NCBI GenBank assembly: GCA_013115125.1
Contig: JABANN010000102.1
Coordinates: 1 to 64,000, forward strand
Source: Perkinsus olseni
Lineage: Eukaryota > Perkinsozoa > Perkinsida
DNA length: 64,000 bases
Direction of reading: 5' to 3'
The position numbers and the translations under genes are program-made. The notes beneath the pieces were generated by a model. That model was not told the DNA's origin and did no database searches. It worked only from the letters and a program-made list of their open reading frames with translations. How positions within the stretch are numbered: the stretch's first letter is position 1; each line of letters opens with the position of its first letter. Shown piece after piece: positions 10,771 to 21,440 of this stretch.

Positions 10771-12428
10771 TTACCAGACAGTCTGAAAGACGTTCTGGCC
10801 GGGGGGAGGGGTGTCGGTAAAATCAAACCGCCACACAAGATACACCTTCGACCGGTTGTACTTTCGGTTGCCACGCTCTCTCTTGATCTGCAACAGCGGT
10901 GCGAAGCCGGGCGTCTCCTTTCTGTGGAGGCTCACCATCTTTCCGCTGTATATGATGGCATCGCCAAGGTCATAAGTTATCGAAGTGTTGCCATCAGGAC
11001 CGCTGCTGGTCAAGACGCCCTTGAAGACCTTGAGGGCTCGGGTCCACCACCAGTCAGTACTGAAGGGAAACACCCTACAAAGTATACGGAATCTGCGGCA
11101 CCTCACGCGTTCTTTCCAGCAACATGATGGGAGCCTGGTAGCACCTACCGAGGCCACACCGCTGCAGCTACGGAGACAAGGCAGGCTGCTCACCATGAGA
11201 GGGCCCAGCATCTCATCATCCAGCGTTAGAGGTACTACCACAGTGAGGCCGCCAGCACCATTGTCCAAGTGCCAGAACTGTCCCTGGGCCACGGGGTTCG
11301 CCACCACCATTTGCATCTGGCAGCGGACTGGAGAGAGCATCGACCGGAGGAAGCCTTTCTACGTCGGAGATGTACAACCGTGGTGCCACCGAGGGTATCA
11401 AATCAGGCCCTGAACCTGACAGGCCGGCCGAGAGAGATCCGACCCGAAGGCCTCCTCATACCATCGTCCTTGATGACAGGCTGGACCTCGGGTAAGATGT
11501 CTTTCAATGGCGTGTTGGTATCTTTAGGCGCATCGCTGCCCTTGGCCAGCAGCGTGTCCTATCGATAATCCATTCATCCGAGTGCAATTGATGACGCCAC
11601 CTACGCTTCGCTCCGCCTCCATATATCGATAAATGAGGGGCATGATCCCTCTGAGCACCCCATGAGCCAAGGCTTCGTACTGTGAGCGTCGAATGAGGTA
11701 ATGCCTGCAGAATCACCTCTACAAGTGTCATTTAAATATTCGTAAGTTGCCATCGATATTTGTGTTATCATAAGTTACTGTTGATAATATTGTTATTTGA
11801 TGGAGCCAGCAGAGCCACAGAAGGCCCAGAGTTAGGTCACTATAGCGAGGACCCTAGCCTGATCGCATCTTCCCATCCGAAACTTTTCGGAGTACAAGTA
11901 GGAGAGACCAGCCGCGCCACGGACCAGTTTCTGGTATACTGTACAACTACCTTCGGCCATTGGCAGAGTCAACTACAAAGCACTCCTCATCGCCCTCCTC
12001 GACGTCTTCGGTATCCACTTCTTGCGTGGTCATCTCTTCCCACTCCTCACCTGCCGAGGGACGATCAAACAAGGACGCACAGTTGGGAGGAGGCCCCGAG
12101 CACCTCGTTGGTACACTTTCGGGCACTTCACGTGAAGCTTGTCTCGCACTGACTTGATCATGTCCAGGTCTATCAAATTCGACACCTGACCACGCCAAAC
12201 AAAATGGGTATACATGAATCGCTTCGTTCCGCCTACCCTCACGAATCCATCGTCCTTGAGAAGCTCAAGAGCCTTCTGTTCCTCGTGAGCATCGAGTGTA
12301 CGTGTTCCCTCGGGCACCGGCTGCGTGAGGATGTTGGGCACGGGCGATCCAACATCATAGCCATACCTGCCATCGAACAACTCGTCGATGCTCTGCTCAT
12401 CATCATCACCACTGCGGTTGCCACATAG
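10771..12428 (-). CDS. Phytanoyl-CoA dioxygenase (PhyH) family, Fe(II)/2-oxoglutarate oxygenase
   Basis: Multi-exon minus-strand gene. The N-terminal exon (about 12428-12090) reads LDAHEEQKALELLKDDGFVR, typical of PhyH starts. An acidic exon lies near 12052-11950, and an exon near 11709-11600 contains ALAHGVLRGIMPLIYRYMEA. The core exon ending at 11194 has GQFWHLDNGAGGLTVVVPLT, giving the Fe-binding HxD pair, then GPLM. A 49-nt intron (11145-11193), a 38-nt micro-exon (11107-11144, VLPGSHHVAGKN) and a 32-nt intron (11075-11106) follow. The last exon contains GDAIIYSGKM and SLHRKE (probable distal His and Arg) and ends KVYLVWRFDF...FQTVW, stop at 10771-10773. VLPGSH after GP is a family hallmark. 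Substrate unknown; a peroxisomal role is not shown, and no PTS1 tripeptide is present. Start and the 11.4-11.6 kb exon borders are uncertain. Confidence 0.72.
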
Positions 12429-12663
12429 TGAGCCGCGACAGAAATGTCAGGAATTACGGGTGAATGGCCAGATGAATGCGAAAGAATCTTTCTGTGAGCT
12501 GCATCGATTGAAAAACTCATTATCGGCGTTACTGATTCACGATTCACTTTACTCAATCTGATCGCCGTATTCAACTTACATAACAAACCTAATCTTGTTT
12601 GCTCACCACTCACCCTATCTAAACTAACTACCGACCCAGTTTACTTGAATTCTAATTAATTCA

Positions 12664-15023
12664 CTTACATCACACTGCCATCGATGCTTCTCGGCACGCG
12701 TCGGAAGATCGGATCAAATACTCGGTTCTCGGACCATCGCCGAACCAGCAGGTCGTAGATCTCTATCCGAAGACGCTGTAGTGTCTCCCCTGCATGACAA
12801 CTGTTATATCTATGAAACGGTTGATCGATTTTGACAATTACCAATTCCTTCTCCCCGAGATTCCCTCTTCACTTTGTCCCATCTTATAGCTGTCAGCAAA
12901 GGGAAGTCACTGACCGCCGCTCGGTTGAGGACCCGTTCGGCCAGACTCAGCGCTGAGAGAGGCACGACTGATATACTGCCGTTGTGCAGGCACACAATCC
13001 ACGTGTCTCCCGGTCTTGGTAATTCCTGTTCCCTTAGTAGTACTTGTAATTTTACTCCCCTTCACATATTGATACTTTGTGGCATGATCGATATCATGAG
13101 TGTCATAAGATTCACCATAGCCGCGTTTCCGTGACGACAGAGGGTCGAACTCACCTGGTCCCGAGTCCTCCTCCCCGCGGGAAACGATAGCGTTGGCCAC
13201 CATGTGCAGGACCTGTAGACAGGATGGTCCAAGTCAGCACGCATGCACATGCTGAGGGGGTAGCTCACTCGCTCAGCCTTCAGCATCTGGGCCTCGCAAC
13301 CGCCGCAAACCATGTTGGCCTTGCGGACACGCATGAGCAGATCATGTGGGCTGGGATGACAACAGCGGGGATCGAACCCGGGACCTCCAGCACTGCAGCC
13401 TACTCAGATTTATGTGGGTTCACCACCGCCAGAGAGCTCCATACAGTTCGATATGAAGGCAGGTGACTTCGAGTCAGGTCCGTGGTGGCCGGAATGGCTA
13501 CAGGAAAGCCATGGCGATCACGACCGAGCCAGCAGCGGCCGACTTACTATGAGATTCCGTGAAGGACGGTTGCGCCCCCTCTCCTCGGAGATCAGTTCTA
13601 CTCTTCTTATGAATCGCCAGACCAGCCACACCAGATGCAGCGATCGCCTAGGGTTTACCGAAGGAGTGGTATTGAATATCATCGCACGGCAAAGGATACT
13701 CACCACAACGGCCACACCAGCCAGCTTCGCCCGAACTTGCCAGGTCTGAAGATCTTTTTTGGTCATCTTCAGCTTGCCATGGCTGAAGTTGATGACTCGG
13801 AAAGGATTCTTTAGCTCCATAAGAGATGAGAAAAACTGCTTCTGCAGGATTGACCAGACCTTGGGAAGTCCACTGCACGTCGTCAGAGCGATCCGTAGTA
13901 TAATGGGAGCATGGAAGTGGACGGGGTGACGAAAGGGAAGTCCTTACCCGTTGTCATTCTCGGGGCAACAGGGCAAAACTCGCCTCGGCTGCGGTCCAGC
14001 AGTGCTCAGGTCGGTATGATATCTTCCCAAAATTTGCATCCTCGAGGTTCGAGGAGGTATCTTTATTCCTCCGCCCCCTGAAGGGCTACCAACAGCTCAA
14101 CCATATTTTCGGAAGTCCGCGAAAAAGGTAAAAACGGACAGACGCCGGTCCGCCGGGGCACAGTCGCTGCAACTTGGGGTCAGCTAGCTGAATCTCCTTG
14201 TAAGTACGCGTAGTGTTACGTCAATGAAATACGGTGACAAAAAGAATGCGCACGCTACACAATGTACGCACACGGTCTACGCGCAGCACATGAGATACTT
14301 ACGTGCAGATGCCGAACGCACGGATAGGATTCACTGTTTCAACTACAGTAGAACAATAATAGCAGGGTACGCATAGTGGTCACTGTGACTCCCACAAGAG
14401 CTCCGGTATATCTATTGGTGTGAAAGATGAACTCTTCCCTCCCAGCCCGGGAAATGCGTGCATGCGATGAGACGTCTAAGCACAGCTGCTAAGCGTAATC
14501 AATCCCCGCACACATTCATCTCTCTGCGAGAAGTTAGTAGCCGCTTCGGCCACAGCTATAACACAAAGTGATGCCAATCCCACACTCCCGTGTCGGCCGC
14601 AGTGTGGTGGCTTTCTTGCTAATTGCGACTACCCGTATACCACATTTTCCGTAATTCCCAGCACACATGATACCCAAGTCCAGAACCAATGCCCTGGTGG
14701 AATTGAACTGATGAACTCAACTCAACTTCTTCTTACCAATCGACAGTGTCGTAGTGCAAAAGCATGACCTCGCGCCACGAAATTGTGCGTGGTTAAACTG
14801 TAGTCTGATCTCAACCTGAACGACCTTCGTGACATACCAGTTCCAGCCTCCCCGCCGTCAACGACTCACAAGAAGCCGAGCAGGGACCCCCAACATCCCC
14901 TATTCGACCTTTCCAGAGGACCTCTTCTACGTCCAGGCCCTGGGCTGCGGCGTAGTACCTAGTTATGGAGGATATTCCGGTAGACAGGGGAGAGCTGACC
15001 CGCTGATCCTGAGATAGAGCCAC
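12664..15023 (-). CDS. Putative multi-exon minus-strand gene, unknown
   Basis: Several stretches look like exons of one or two genes. The most 3' exon (about 12800-12664) reads GETLQRLRIEIYDLLVRRWS and ends at a TAA at 12664-12666. An exon near 13200-13000 is acidic and Ser/Gly-rich. One near 13808-13700 contains KLKMTKKDLQTWQVRAKLAG followed by a hydrophobic VAVV and a gt donor. One near 15023-14815 contains RYYAAAQGLDVEEVL. Splice borders were not all established, and the extent is a guess. A tRNA-like T-arm at 13368-13378 and a tRNA-like segment at 14695-14786 would lie in its introns. No family recognised. Confidence 0.3.
13368..13395 (-). other. tRNA-like B-box/T-arm module
   Basis: On the minus strand this reads GGTCCCGGGTTCGATCCCCG, a good eukaryotic B-box (GGTTCGATCCC) in a nearly complete T-stem. 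No matching acceptor stem or A-box was found at tRNA spacing, so it is not an intact tRNA gene. It is one of eight such modules in the window. Confidence 0.55.
14695..14786 (-). other. tRNA-like segment with A-box-like and B-box-like parts
   Basis: On the minus strand an AATTTCGTGGCGCG block (14771-14784), resembling a tRNA A-box (TGGCGCG), is followed about 70 nt later by AGTTCAATTCC (14699-14709), resembling a B-box. Spacing is longer than in a simple tRNA and the stems do not close, so I call it a tRNA-derived remnant, possibly a SINE-like element. Confidence 0.4.
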
Positions 15024-15796
15024 TCGGCAGCAGCGAGACAGAAGACAGGGAAGGAGATGAGAAGGCTCAGAGCGGCTAGCACTGTGGTTACTCTGGCCTG
15101 ACGGAGGACCTGAGAGGGTCTTGGTGGCGAAGCGAGTACATCTTAACGTGAAAATTAAAAGTCATGGCGAATATTACTGCAAAATCAGAACTCAAATATA
15201 GTACTGACTACTCGCTACTTATACCTTGCCTCACTCGACGAGGCCATCGGCGAAAGAAATTCACACCTACTCATCACCATCCTGCGCAGGGATGACACGT
15301 TAGAATCGTACTATCAATACCCTATCGCTATATCCTTTTGGTAATGACTTTATTATATACCGACAGAACCACGCCATGCAATAGTGACCACATAGGTGGA
15401 ACACGAGGCCAACGGGAGCTTGTAGGAGGGATCTTAAGAAAGAGCTATTGCCCAGACTACTCTGCACGCATAAACATAGACGGAGCGTAACAAATGCCTT
15501 TGTCCATCTCACAAGCTCCCTTTGACGACCGCTCCTGCCAAATCCTGTAGAACACACTCCTCAGTTCGAAAATACGGGAAGCAAGACCCTCCCGAAGACT
15601 TTCGCATCCCCTTTCAATGGCACAACAGATCCGCCACGATACCATCCGAGGGTTCCTTCGCGAAATATCCCCGTCCTCAACCCACCTCAATGTAGCCCTT
15701 ATCAACCCTCCCAGTCATCTCTAAAACTGCGGAGACGGCAACCGCTGCTAGAAGCACATTAGCGACAATAGACGACCCACACCTGCGGCTGATCAT

Positions 15797-15816
15797 CGTC
15801 ACTGCGCCACGAAATT
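15797..15816 (-). repeat. Copy of dispersed AATTTCGTGGCG element
   Basis: On the minus strand this reads AATTTCGTGGCGCAGTGACG, identical over 20 nt to the plus-strand copy at 29565-29584 and one base different from the minus-strand copy at 59946-59964. See the findings for the full set. Confidence 0.7.
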
Positions 15817-16680
15817 CAACCCTACCTCAGGATACGCTTCTTCTGACTTGGCGATAGCTCGGCGGTCAAGCCTGCCGTATCGCCGCCCGGATTGGTCCCT
15901 AAGAACAGCGGAGCGAAGCTGCTGAACCGAATGGGACGAACAGAACCCACTGAGGTTGTGGATTTTTACGGAGGCCTCCACGACGTTTAATATGAGTAAA
16001 CCCATGAAGGGAGTTAAGGTCAGTAGCCTGCACTTGACGTCATGCATTCCCCAAGGACTTCTGGTCACTACCAAAGGGCCGCTGAACCCCTCGAAGGGGA
16101 GAGGCCATCGAGCTGAGCTGTTAGAGTGATGGTTTGCAGGAGCAGAAGAATCTGTTAAGAGTACGTGTAACACTGGTATAGCCGGGAACTGGTACCTTCT
16201 GAATGACGCCCTTCGAGCGGCACCAAACTCCTATTCGTTGCTCATCGCTCTGCGGTCGACCCTCCAACAGGAGAGCATCTTTGACCAGCAGCAGACCGAA
16301 TAGGATGAACCTTGAAGTAGGAGGTATCTTGCAAGCGGGCCCAGTGATGGCGCTAGCGTAGCGAAGGACGATATTATTATCGATTTTGGGTTGGCCACCT
16401 CCCCGGAGCGTTACAGAGGTATATTGGTGTGGCGCCAAGTGCTAGGAGTTGCGAAAGTTGTGGTAACCAAAAGGATACTCCAAATTAAAATTAATACTGA
16501 GGCCAGGAGGAACTGAGACAGGTTGGGGGTCGAGAGGGTCGAAGGCGGCTCAGGCTCACCCCAGCGTTGTGCAGGGCCATCCTGCCGATATTCAGGTAGC
16601 CTAGAGAGCACCACCAGTAACTGAGGGAAGACGGTCAAGTCGGGAGGCGTGGAGACCCGCGCCCGGTTCAATAGGGTCAT
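15799..16680 (-). CDS. Putative membrane protein, unknown family
   Basis: Reading the minus strand from an ATG at 16678-16680, exons separated by short GT-AG introns give MTLLNRARVST..., LLVVLSRLPEYRQDGPAQRW, a hydrophobic segment FLLASVLILIWSILL, then IVLRYASAITGPACKI, FILFGLLLVKDALLLEG, GVIQKVPVPGYTSV and, further on, LLTLTPFMGLLILNVVEASV. The repeated hydrophobic stretches suggest at least three membrane segments. Apparent introns include one near 16511-16558 and one near 16211-16260. The 3' end is uncertain; one frame runs to a stop at 15799 after NFVAQ, but that tail is encoded by a dispersed motif and may be intronic. No family recognised. Confidence 0.4.
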
Positions 16681-16892
16681 TCTGAAACTCAGAATCGATT
16701 GTGGAGTCAATTTTTACACGTAAAGAGCAGCTCCAGAGTCGATTGTGAGTTGCGGAATTGGTTTGTCGAACGACCCCTCATGAGGGAGGTCGCCGGATCT
16801 AGTCCTGGCGACTCCATGATTGGGAATATATGGGAGTCGGGAATCTTAGGTTGAAGACGGTTAATTACACAAGGTTAAGATACTATCACCGA

Positions 16893-17240
16893 CTCACATC
16901 CCAACCGCCGTCGCCGCGGCCGCAAAGACTGTCAGCTCGATCGGTAAAATCAAGAACAGGGAAGGATGGAGACCTGAGGGGATCTGCTATGAGAGGCTCA
17001 TACATGGGCTGATGATCTCTAACCGTGTATGCCGCCCTTCAACCTAAGATACCCAAAGATACTAGTCAAGAGAAGTTGGACCTGATTCCAGCGGAAGTAG
17101 AGCCAGTTCAGGGAGGGGATCTTTACGTAAAGGACTGCAGTGGTTATCCAAACCCAAAGACGGTGGTTGCCCGTTCGCCAGAGCTGCCCTAGTTGGCTTC
17201 TCCGGTCCTGAAGGGGGTATTTATCTGTCTATGACGGTGT
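16893..17240 (+). CDS. Exons of an unknown plus-strand gene
   Basis: An exon ending at 17024 encodes HIPTAVAAAAKTVSSIGKIK and then GWRPEGICYERLIHGLMISN. A 46-nt intron (17025-17070, gtgtatg...agtcaag) follows. The next exon (17071-17162) encodes KLDLIPAEVEPVQGGDLYVK and DCSGYPNPKT. A third exon around 17182-17247 reads ALVGFSGPEGGIYLSMTVLL in frame. The phase between second and third exons is not fully resolved. The joined protein looks natural (glycine turns, hydrophobic strand), but I do not recognise the family. The start lies upstream of 16893 and the end downstream of 17250, neither resolved. The first intron carries the family-A introner core described below. Confidence 0.4.
17025..17070 (+). 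repeat. Family-A introner-like intron (orphan gene)
   Basis: A 46-nt intron with TTCAACCTAAGATACC at 17038-17053 and the end ACTAGTCAAG. It is laid out very like the 45-nt DRC11 intron at 51964-52008: both start gtgt, both carry CAACCTAAGATACC, and both end CTAGTCA(A)G. Their host genes are unrelated. Confidence 0.65.
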
Positions 17241-17249
17241 TGCTGGTGA

Positions 17250-19215
17250 GGATCGGTTCTTACAGTGGGGTCATCGGGGAAAGCTGGTATATAGATTCGA
17301 CGGTAGGGGAGGGTGACAGAGGCCGACCCTGGATACTTGGATGAATGTAGGATAGTGGTAGAATGGGAAGGGAAAGAAGAAGGGGCCTGGTAGTGTAAGA
17401 GATGGATAGTAACGACCGAGGTGAATTTTGCCGTTGAGGAACACTTAGATGAGGTAAGAAAGCAAGATTTTGGGATGTAGTCGTTATTGAAAGACACACA
17501 TCTCGCCAGTATAGTGGGAGTTGAGTTAGTGAAGGTGCGGTTGGGAGGAGCCTTCCGGGTCTTCTGGCATTGGAAGAACAACCGTGGGTTCTCAGGATCT
17601 GCTGTGCGGGCCTGCAGCTGCTGATCGAGAAGTTCGAAAGACTACCACGCCCTAGTCCATACGATAGCGTTACCTGGACTGTCTTTGAATAATAGCCAAC
17701 AGCAACCGTAGGCCGGTCGATGAGTTAAGGACGGTGGAGCTATGCTTGTCTACAACTGCGATGTGCGAGTCTGAGGTATAATGTAATAACTGGTTCATTC
17801 AACATCTCTTCAATGTCGAGTAGCTGCCAACGATCCATGGGCAGCCTTCTGGCACCCCTGGCGGGCTGTTCAAAGTCTGTGGATGCTCAGTAGTAGCAGG
17901 CCTGTAGGCCTCTCTGGGAGTGTTGGGTGATGCTTATTCGGTTATTGTTGTGGTTGGTAGTTTATCAATAATGTCAGTATCGTCTAATAATGAGGAGCTC
18001 CGAGCTGCTCTGAATCGTCGTTTAGCGAAGAGGGCCCATAGGGTAGTAGGAGTTGGGGAGGGAGTGGTACAGGACTAATGTGATGATGACAGGAGTGTAT
18101 GAGCGTATCTTAGGTCGATGCACGACTATCACAACCAGTCGCCATTCGTGGTTGCGCTTTTAGTTCTAGTAAACTAATGGGCTCCTGCTAGCTCTCCTCG
18201 AGAGGCCAAACGCTTGCGACCTTCCACAGCACTCCCTCAGGCACCTACTCGCCCTACCACAGCACCCCCTTCTGCATTCGATAAAAGTAGTACTCACAGG
18301 CGCTGACCCCCTGACGATATGCACCCTTCAGAGCCTCCTATGCCTGCTAACGATACCGTCAACGACCGGCCACGACGCGACGTTGCCTCTCCGTCTGGTG
18401 GTGAGAGGGAGATGCTCTGTTCGCGTCGCTTCGTCTGTGCGTCGGCCCTGAAGTTCAGATCATCTTCATTCCCTTTCACGAGAATTTTTCTTCCGAAAGT
18501 AGATTATTAGTTACAGGACACCTCTTAGTATTCATGCTCCTAGGCTGTCCCTAGCGAAAATATCAACACTGAGGGGGCCCACAAGGGATGCCTTCAATTT
18601 TGGACCCGTCCGGTATCCTGAATGTGTGGGTCTGTGCGGACGTCAATAGAGATGGTACATCGGAGAGTGGGGCGAGTCTCCTCAGGCGGGAAGCGGTCAT
18701 CGTCTCCCGGGCTGAGACGGTTCTCGAGGTCGCACGCGCAAGAGGACCTAGGGGATACCAAGAAGCAGGGGGAGGGTGTGGCGTCGTCTGAAGGGCAGAT
18801 TGCCGACAAAGGCCTTGGGAAGGTAGTATTGAGGGTTAACTAGCAACGATAGCTCCCGTGGGGGTCAGTAGTATAATCAGCAGCACGCTATTGAAATTGG
18901 ACCGTGGAAGCCGACGTGGATGGTCGTTTGAGGAGATTCAGTCCGTCAAGGGGCGTAGGGGGAGTGACGAGGTTGCTTTTCTCTTGATGTTTGATAATGG
19001 ATTGTTGGTTCAAGTTTTTGACGCAGTAGTGGGCTCCTGTATTCCAACGCCATTCATCAGAGCGCATCTTCGGAAGGAGGTGCAACAACAACAGCAGCGG
19101 ACAGTGATGTAGCGAAAGTCCCTCCTCGAGTATCTCGCAGTAGAACTGTAATAATCTCCTCCCACCCTGATACCCTTCAATCCACCCTCCATCCATCCTC
19201 TCAGAGCGCAGCTGT
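17250..19215. other. Unresolved; possible upstream exons of the PH gene
   Basis: Short frames on both strands alternate without a clear chain. A family-A core, GTATCTTAGGTCGATG, sits at 18105-18120 on the plus strand and probably marks another intron. I could not assign exons with confidence. Confidence 0.3.
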
Positions 19216-19219
19216 TCTT

Positions 19220-21440
19220 TCAATTCTGCCTAAGTTCGGTTCGCATAAAGATTCCGATGGGGACGTATCGGAATCGGCTCAGCCATCGCTAGCACAGGAG
19301 CCAAGACCGAGGCAAATACCTCCTACCACTGCCGTACTAAGCGCTTTGTTCGGGGGGATGGGGATTTTTACGAGGTCCTGAATTTTGACGGGCTCCTCCT
19401 CAGTCCACTACGCCCGAGGCTGGCCCTGCTGTACCTCCGGAGAAGGACGATGATAGGGTACTGCGGTCCTGTCATGTTGTCTGGCAGCTGGCCGCTTGTT
19501 CAGGCTACCCGATGTGCTGCTGTTGCTTCGACAGTGACTGCTGCTGCTGCTGGGGGAGAGGGTGAGCAGTCCAGGGCTTCTATAGCGGGTGTGCATATGG
19601 AAGGGTATCTTTCCAAGCTTAGCTCAGGGAAAGTCAAACGATGGCAGAAGAGGTTAGTAGAGGTCGAACCTTGCGATTTACGGAAAGGAAGATACGCAGG
19701 TATTTTATTCTGGACGGAGGGTATCTGGGGTACTTGAGCGCACCGGGTCCGGCGGATCTGGCTAAGAAAACGTTCGACCTTTCGAAGGCGAGGTAGGCTA
19801 AAATTAATGCTACTTTCACAGCGTCAACCGCTTTCCTACATCAGCAATGTTGAGAAGGCCGACTCAGAAGATCCGAACAGCTCTGATTTCAATCTTATTT
19901 ATAGTAAGGAGCGGTCGTGGACGGCCGTCGTGGACAGCTGCTCTCTGCCAGATAATAACGTGTACTACATGCGTGCCCCCTCGGTTCCTGAAATGAGGAA
20001 ATGGATGAACTCCATGCAGATTGTCATCGCCGCCACGTAAGGAGTGCTGGTCGTCGTGGCTGCTGTGATTAGCCAGTTCTCAGGTATAGCGGCACACGGG
20101 CGTCCGGAGGGGTGGAGGCTTCGGAGGCAGACAAGATGTCGGACTCGGCACCAAGTACGTGTACTGTCCGGCCGGAGCTTGAGAGTGTCCGACAGACGGG
20201 CGGTTTTTCCGCGTCCATTGGTCTCGGGCGGGCTCTAGTTGGTGCTCTTTGGCAGGCCTCGGTGGTTCTTCTAACGTGAGTCGGCTGAACTCAGTGACTT
20301 CGCCTAAGCCTGCTGCTGCTAATAATATGCCATCAACGATCTGGGAGGTAGTAGCGGCAGTAGGCCTGGCGGTGAGCTGTGACGATCGTGCTGTCCTGCT
20401 GCTGTAGCTCGATACGGATAGGCTGGATAGGATGTTCGAGGAGAGCTGGTTCGAAGTGGTGGATGAACTGAAGGACGAAAAGTGTGATAAGGAGGCGATG
20501 GGTACTACATCAAAGGCGGGAGAGGTCCGTCATCGTCAAGACTAGTCGCTGTAGTCGTCGTCGTCGTAGTAGTTAAAACAACGAAGTCGTTATGTCCGCG
20601 AGTCTAGGAGGCCTCAGTTGGTATAATTTTTACCACTCTTGTGCTTGTTGATCAGCCCTGTCGACTAGTAAGATGATAGACGGTGTGACGAGGTGCAGTA
20701 GTGATCTCTATGCTACCTTGGCTAAGATGAACTCCAGCAATTATGTACTATGAGGGTTGGACGAGAGGGCGGCTGCAGTGGATTCTGGCGCTCAGTGGGG
20801 TTACTGAGGAAGCGAAAGGCCCCGCGGCAGGCAGAGCATTCTCTGTGATCGATCTTCGGGCTCCTATGCACAATAATAAATCAGAAATAATGACACCAAA
20901 AGTTTGTGCAAACCGGACAGTCACCCGTGCTCTTTCCGTCTTAGACGGTACTGACCTATGATGACACGCACGGGGCGATAGAAGCCCGGTTGAAGGGCTC
21001 CTCTGAGGAGAGAGATCAATGCCTGTGTATTGTCCAAGAGTATATGCAGAGGCTGGCTGTTTGGATTAACAAGTAGGATGAGGATCGGTGGTGGAGGAAG
21101 GAGGCCGATCGGTGCTGCAGATGGTTGGATGTGAGAGCACAGTGGAAGATGCACGAGAGCCATGGCGGAGGCATCTCGAATATCTTCAGCAGCGGCAAGA
21201 ACAAGGGCCCAGTCAAGGTAGTAGGTTTACAGTCTATCGAGGATTGGACAGCTTTCAACTGGCCTTCTATTGGTGCTTTTGAGGAAGTCCGTGGAGCCTG
21301 TCGTGTCCGCTCGTCAGCCCATGGCAGCCCCTGTTCTGTCGTCGGACTTCCCTGCCCTCCTGGAGGCAGTTGCAAGACTGCGGTCGGAGATCAACAAGCT
21401 CTTTGGACTAGACAAGGCTGACGAAAAGGTGGGGATAATT
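19220..21440 (+). CDS. PH-domain protein, multi-exon
   Basis: The PH domain is rebuilt from three exons. One ends at 19652 with VHMEGYLSKLSSGKVKRWQK. The next (19700-19792) gives YFILDGGYLGYLSAPGPADL and KKTFDLSKA. The third (from about 19847) gives SNVEKADSEDPN then FNLIYSKERSWTAVVDSCSL, VYYMRAPSVPEMRKWMNSMQ. These match the canonical PH layout: G-L/Y in strand 1, W-x-K-R-Y-F-x-L, and the C-terminal helix with W. The introns are 19653-19699 (47 nt, family-A-like) and about 19793-19846. Upstream exons encode Ser/Pro-rich linker (near 19222-19375 and 19398-19452). Downstream exons include GSSNVSRLNSVTSPKPAAAN near 20255, LDTDRLDRMFEESWFEVVDE near 20409, a helical IEARLKGSSEERDQCLCIVQ near 20960 and LLEAVARLRSEINKLFGLDK near 21355. 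PH domains usually bind phosphoinositides. Full architecture and ends unknown. Confidence 0.55.
19653..19699 (+). repeat. Family-A-like intron inside the PH domain
   Basis: The intron starts gttagtag and contains AGGTCGAACCTTG and AAGATACG near its end. The same two blocks occur in the same order in the DRC1 intron at 59721-59776. It interrupts the PH domain between RWQK/R and YFILD, with phase 2 joining to Arg. Confidence 0.5.

Noticed and set aside
10771-11340. A single 189-codon exon for the dioxygenase C-terminus
   Set aside because: The frame reads through two introns. Splicing recovers the VLPGSHH family motif and AVFPFSTDW continuity, so the uninterrupted reading is wrong.
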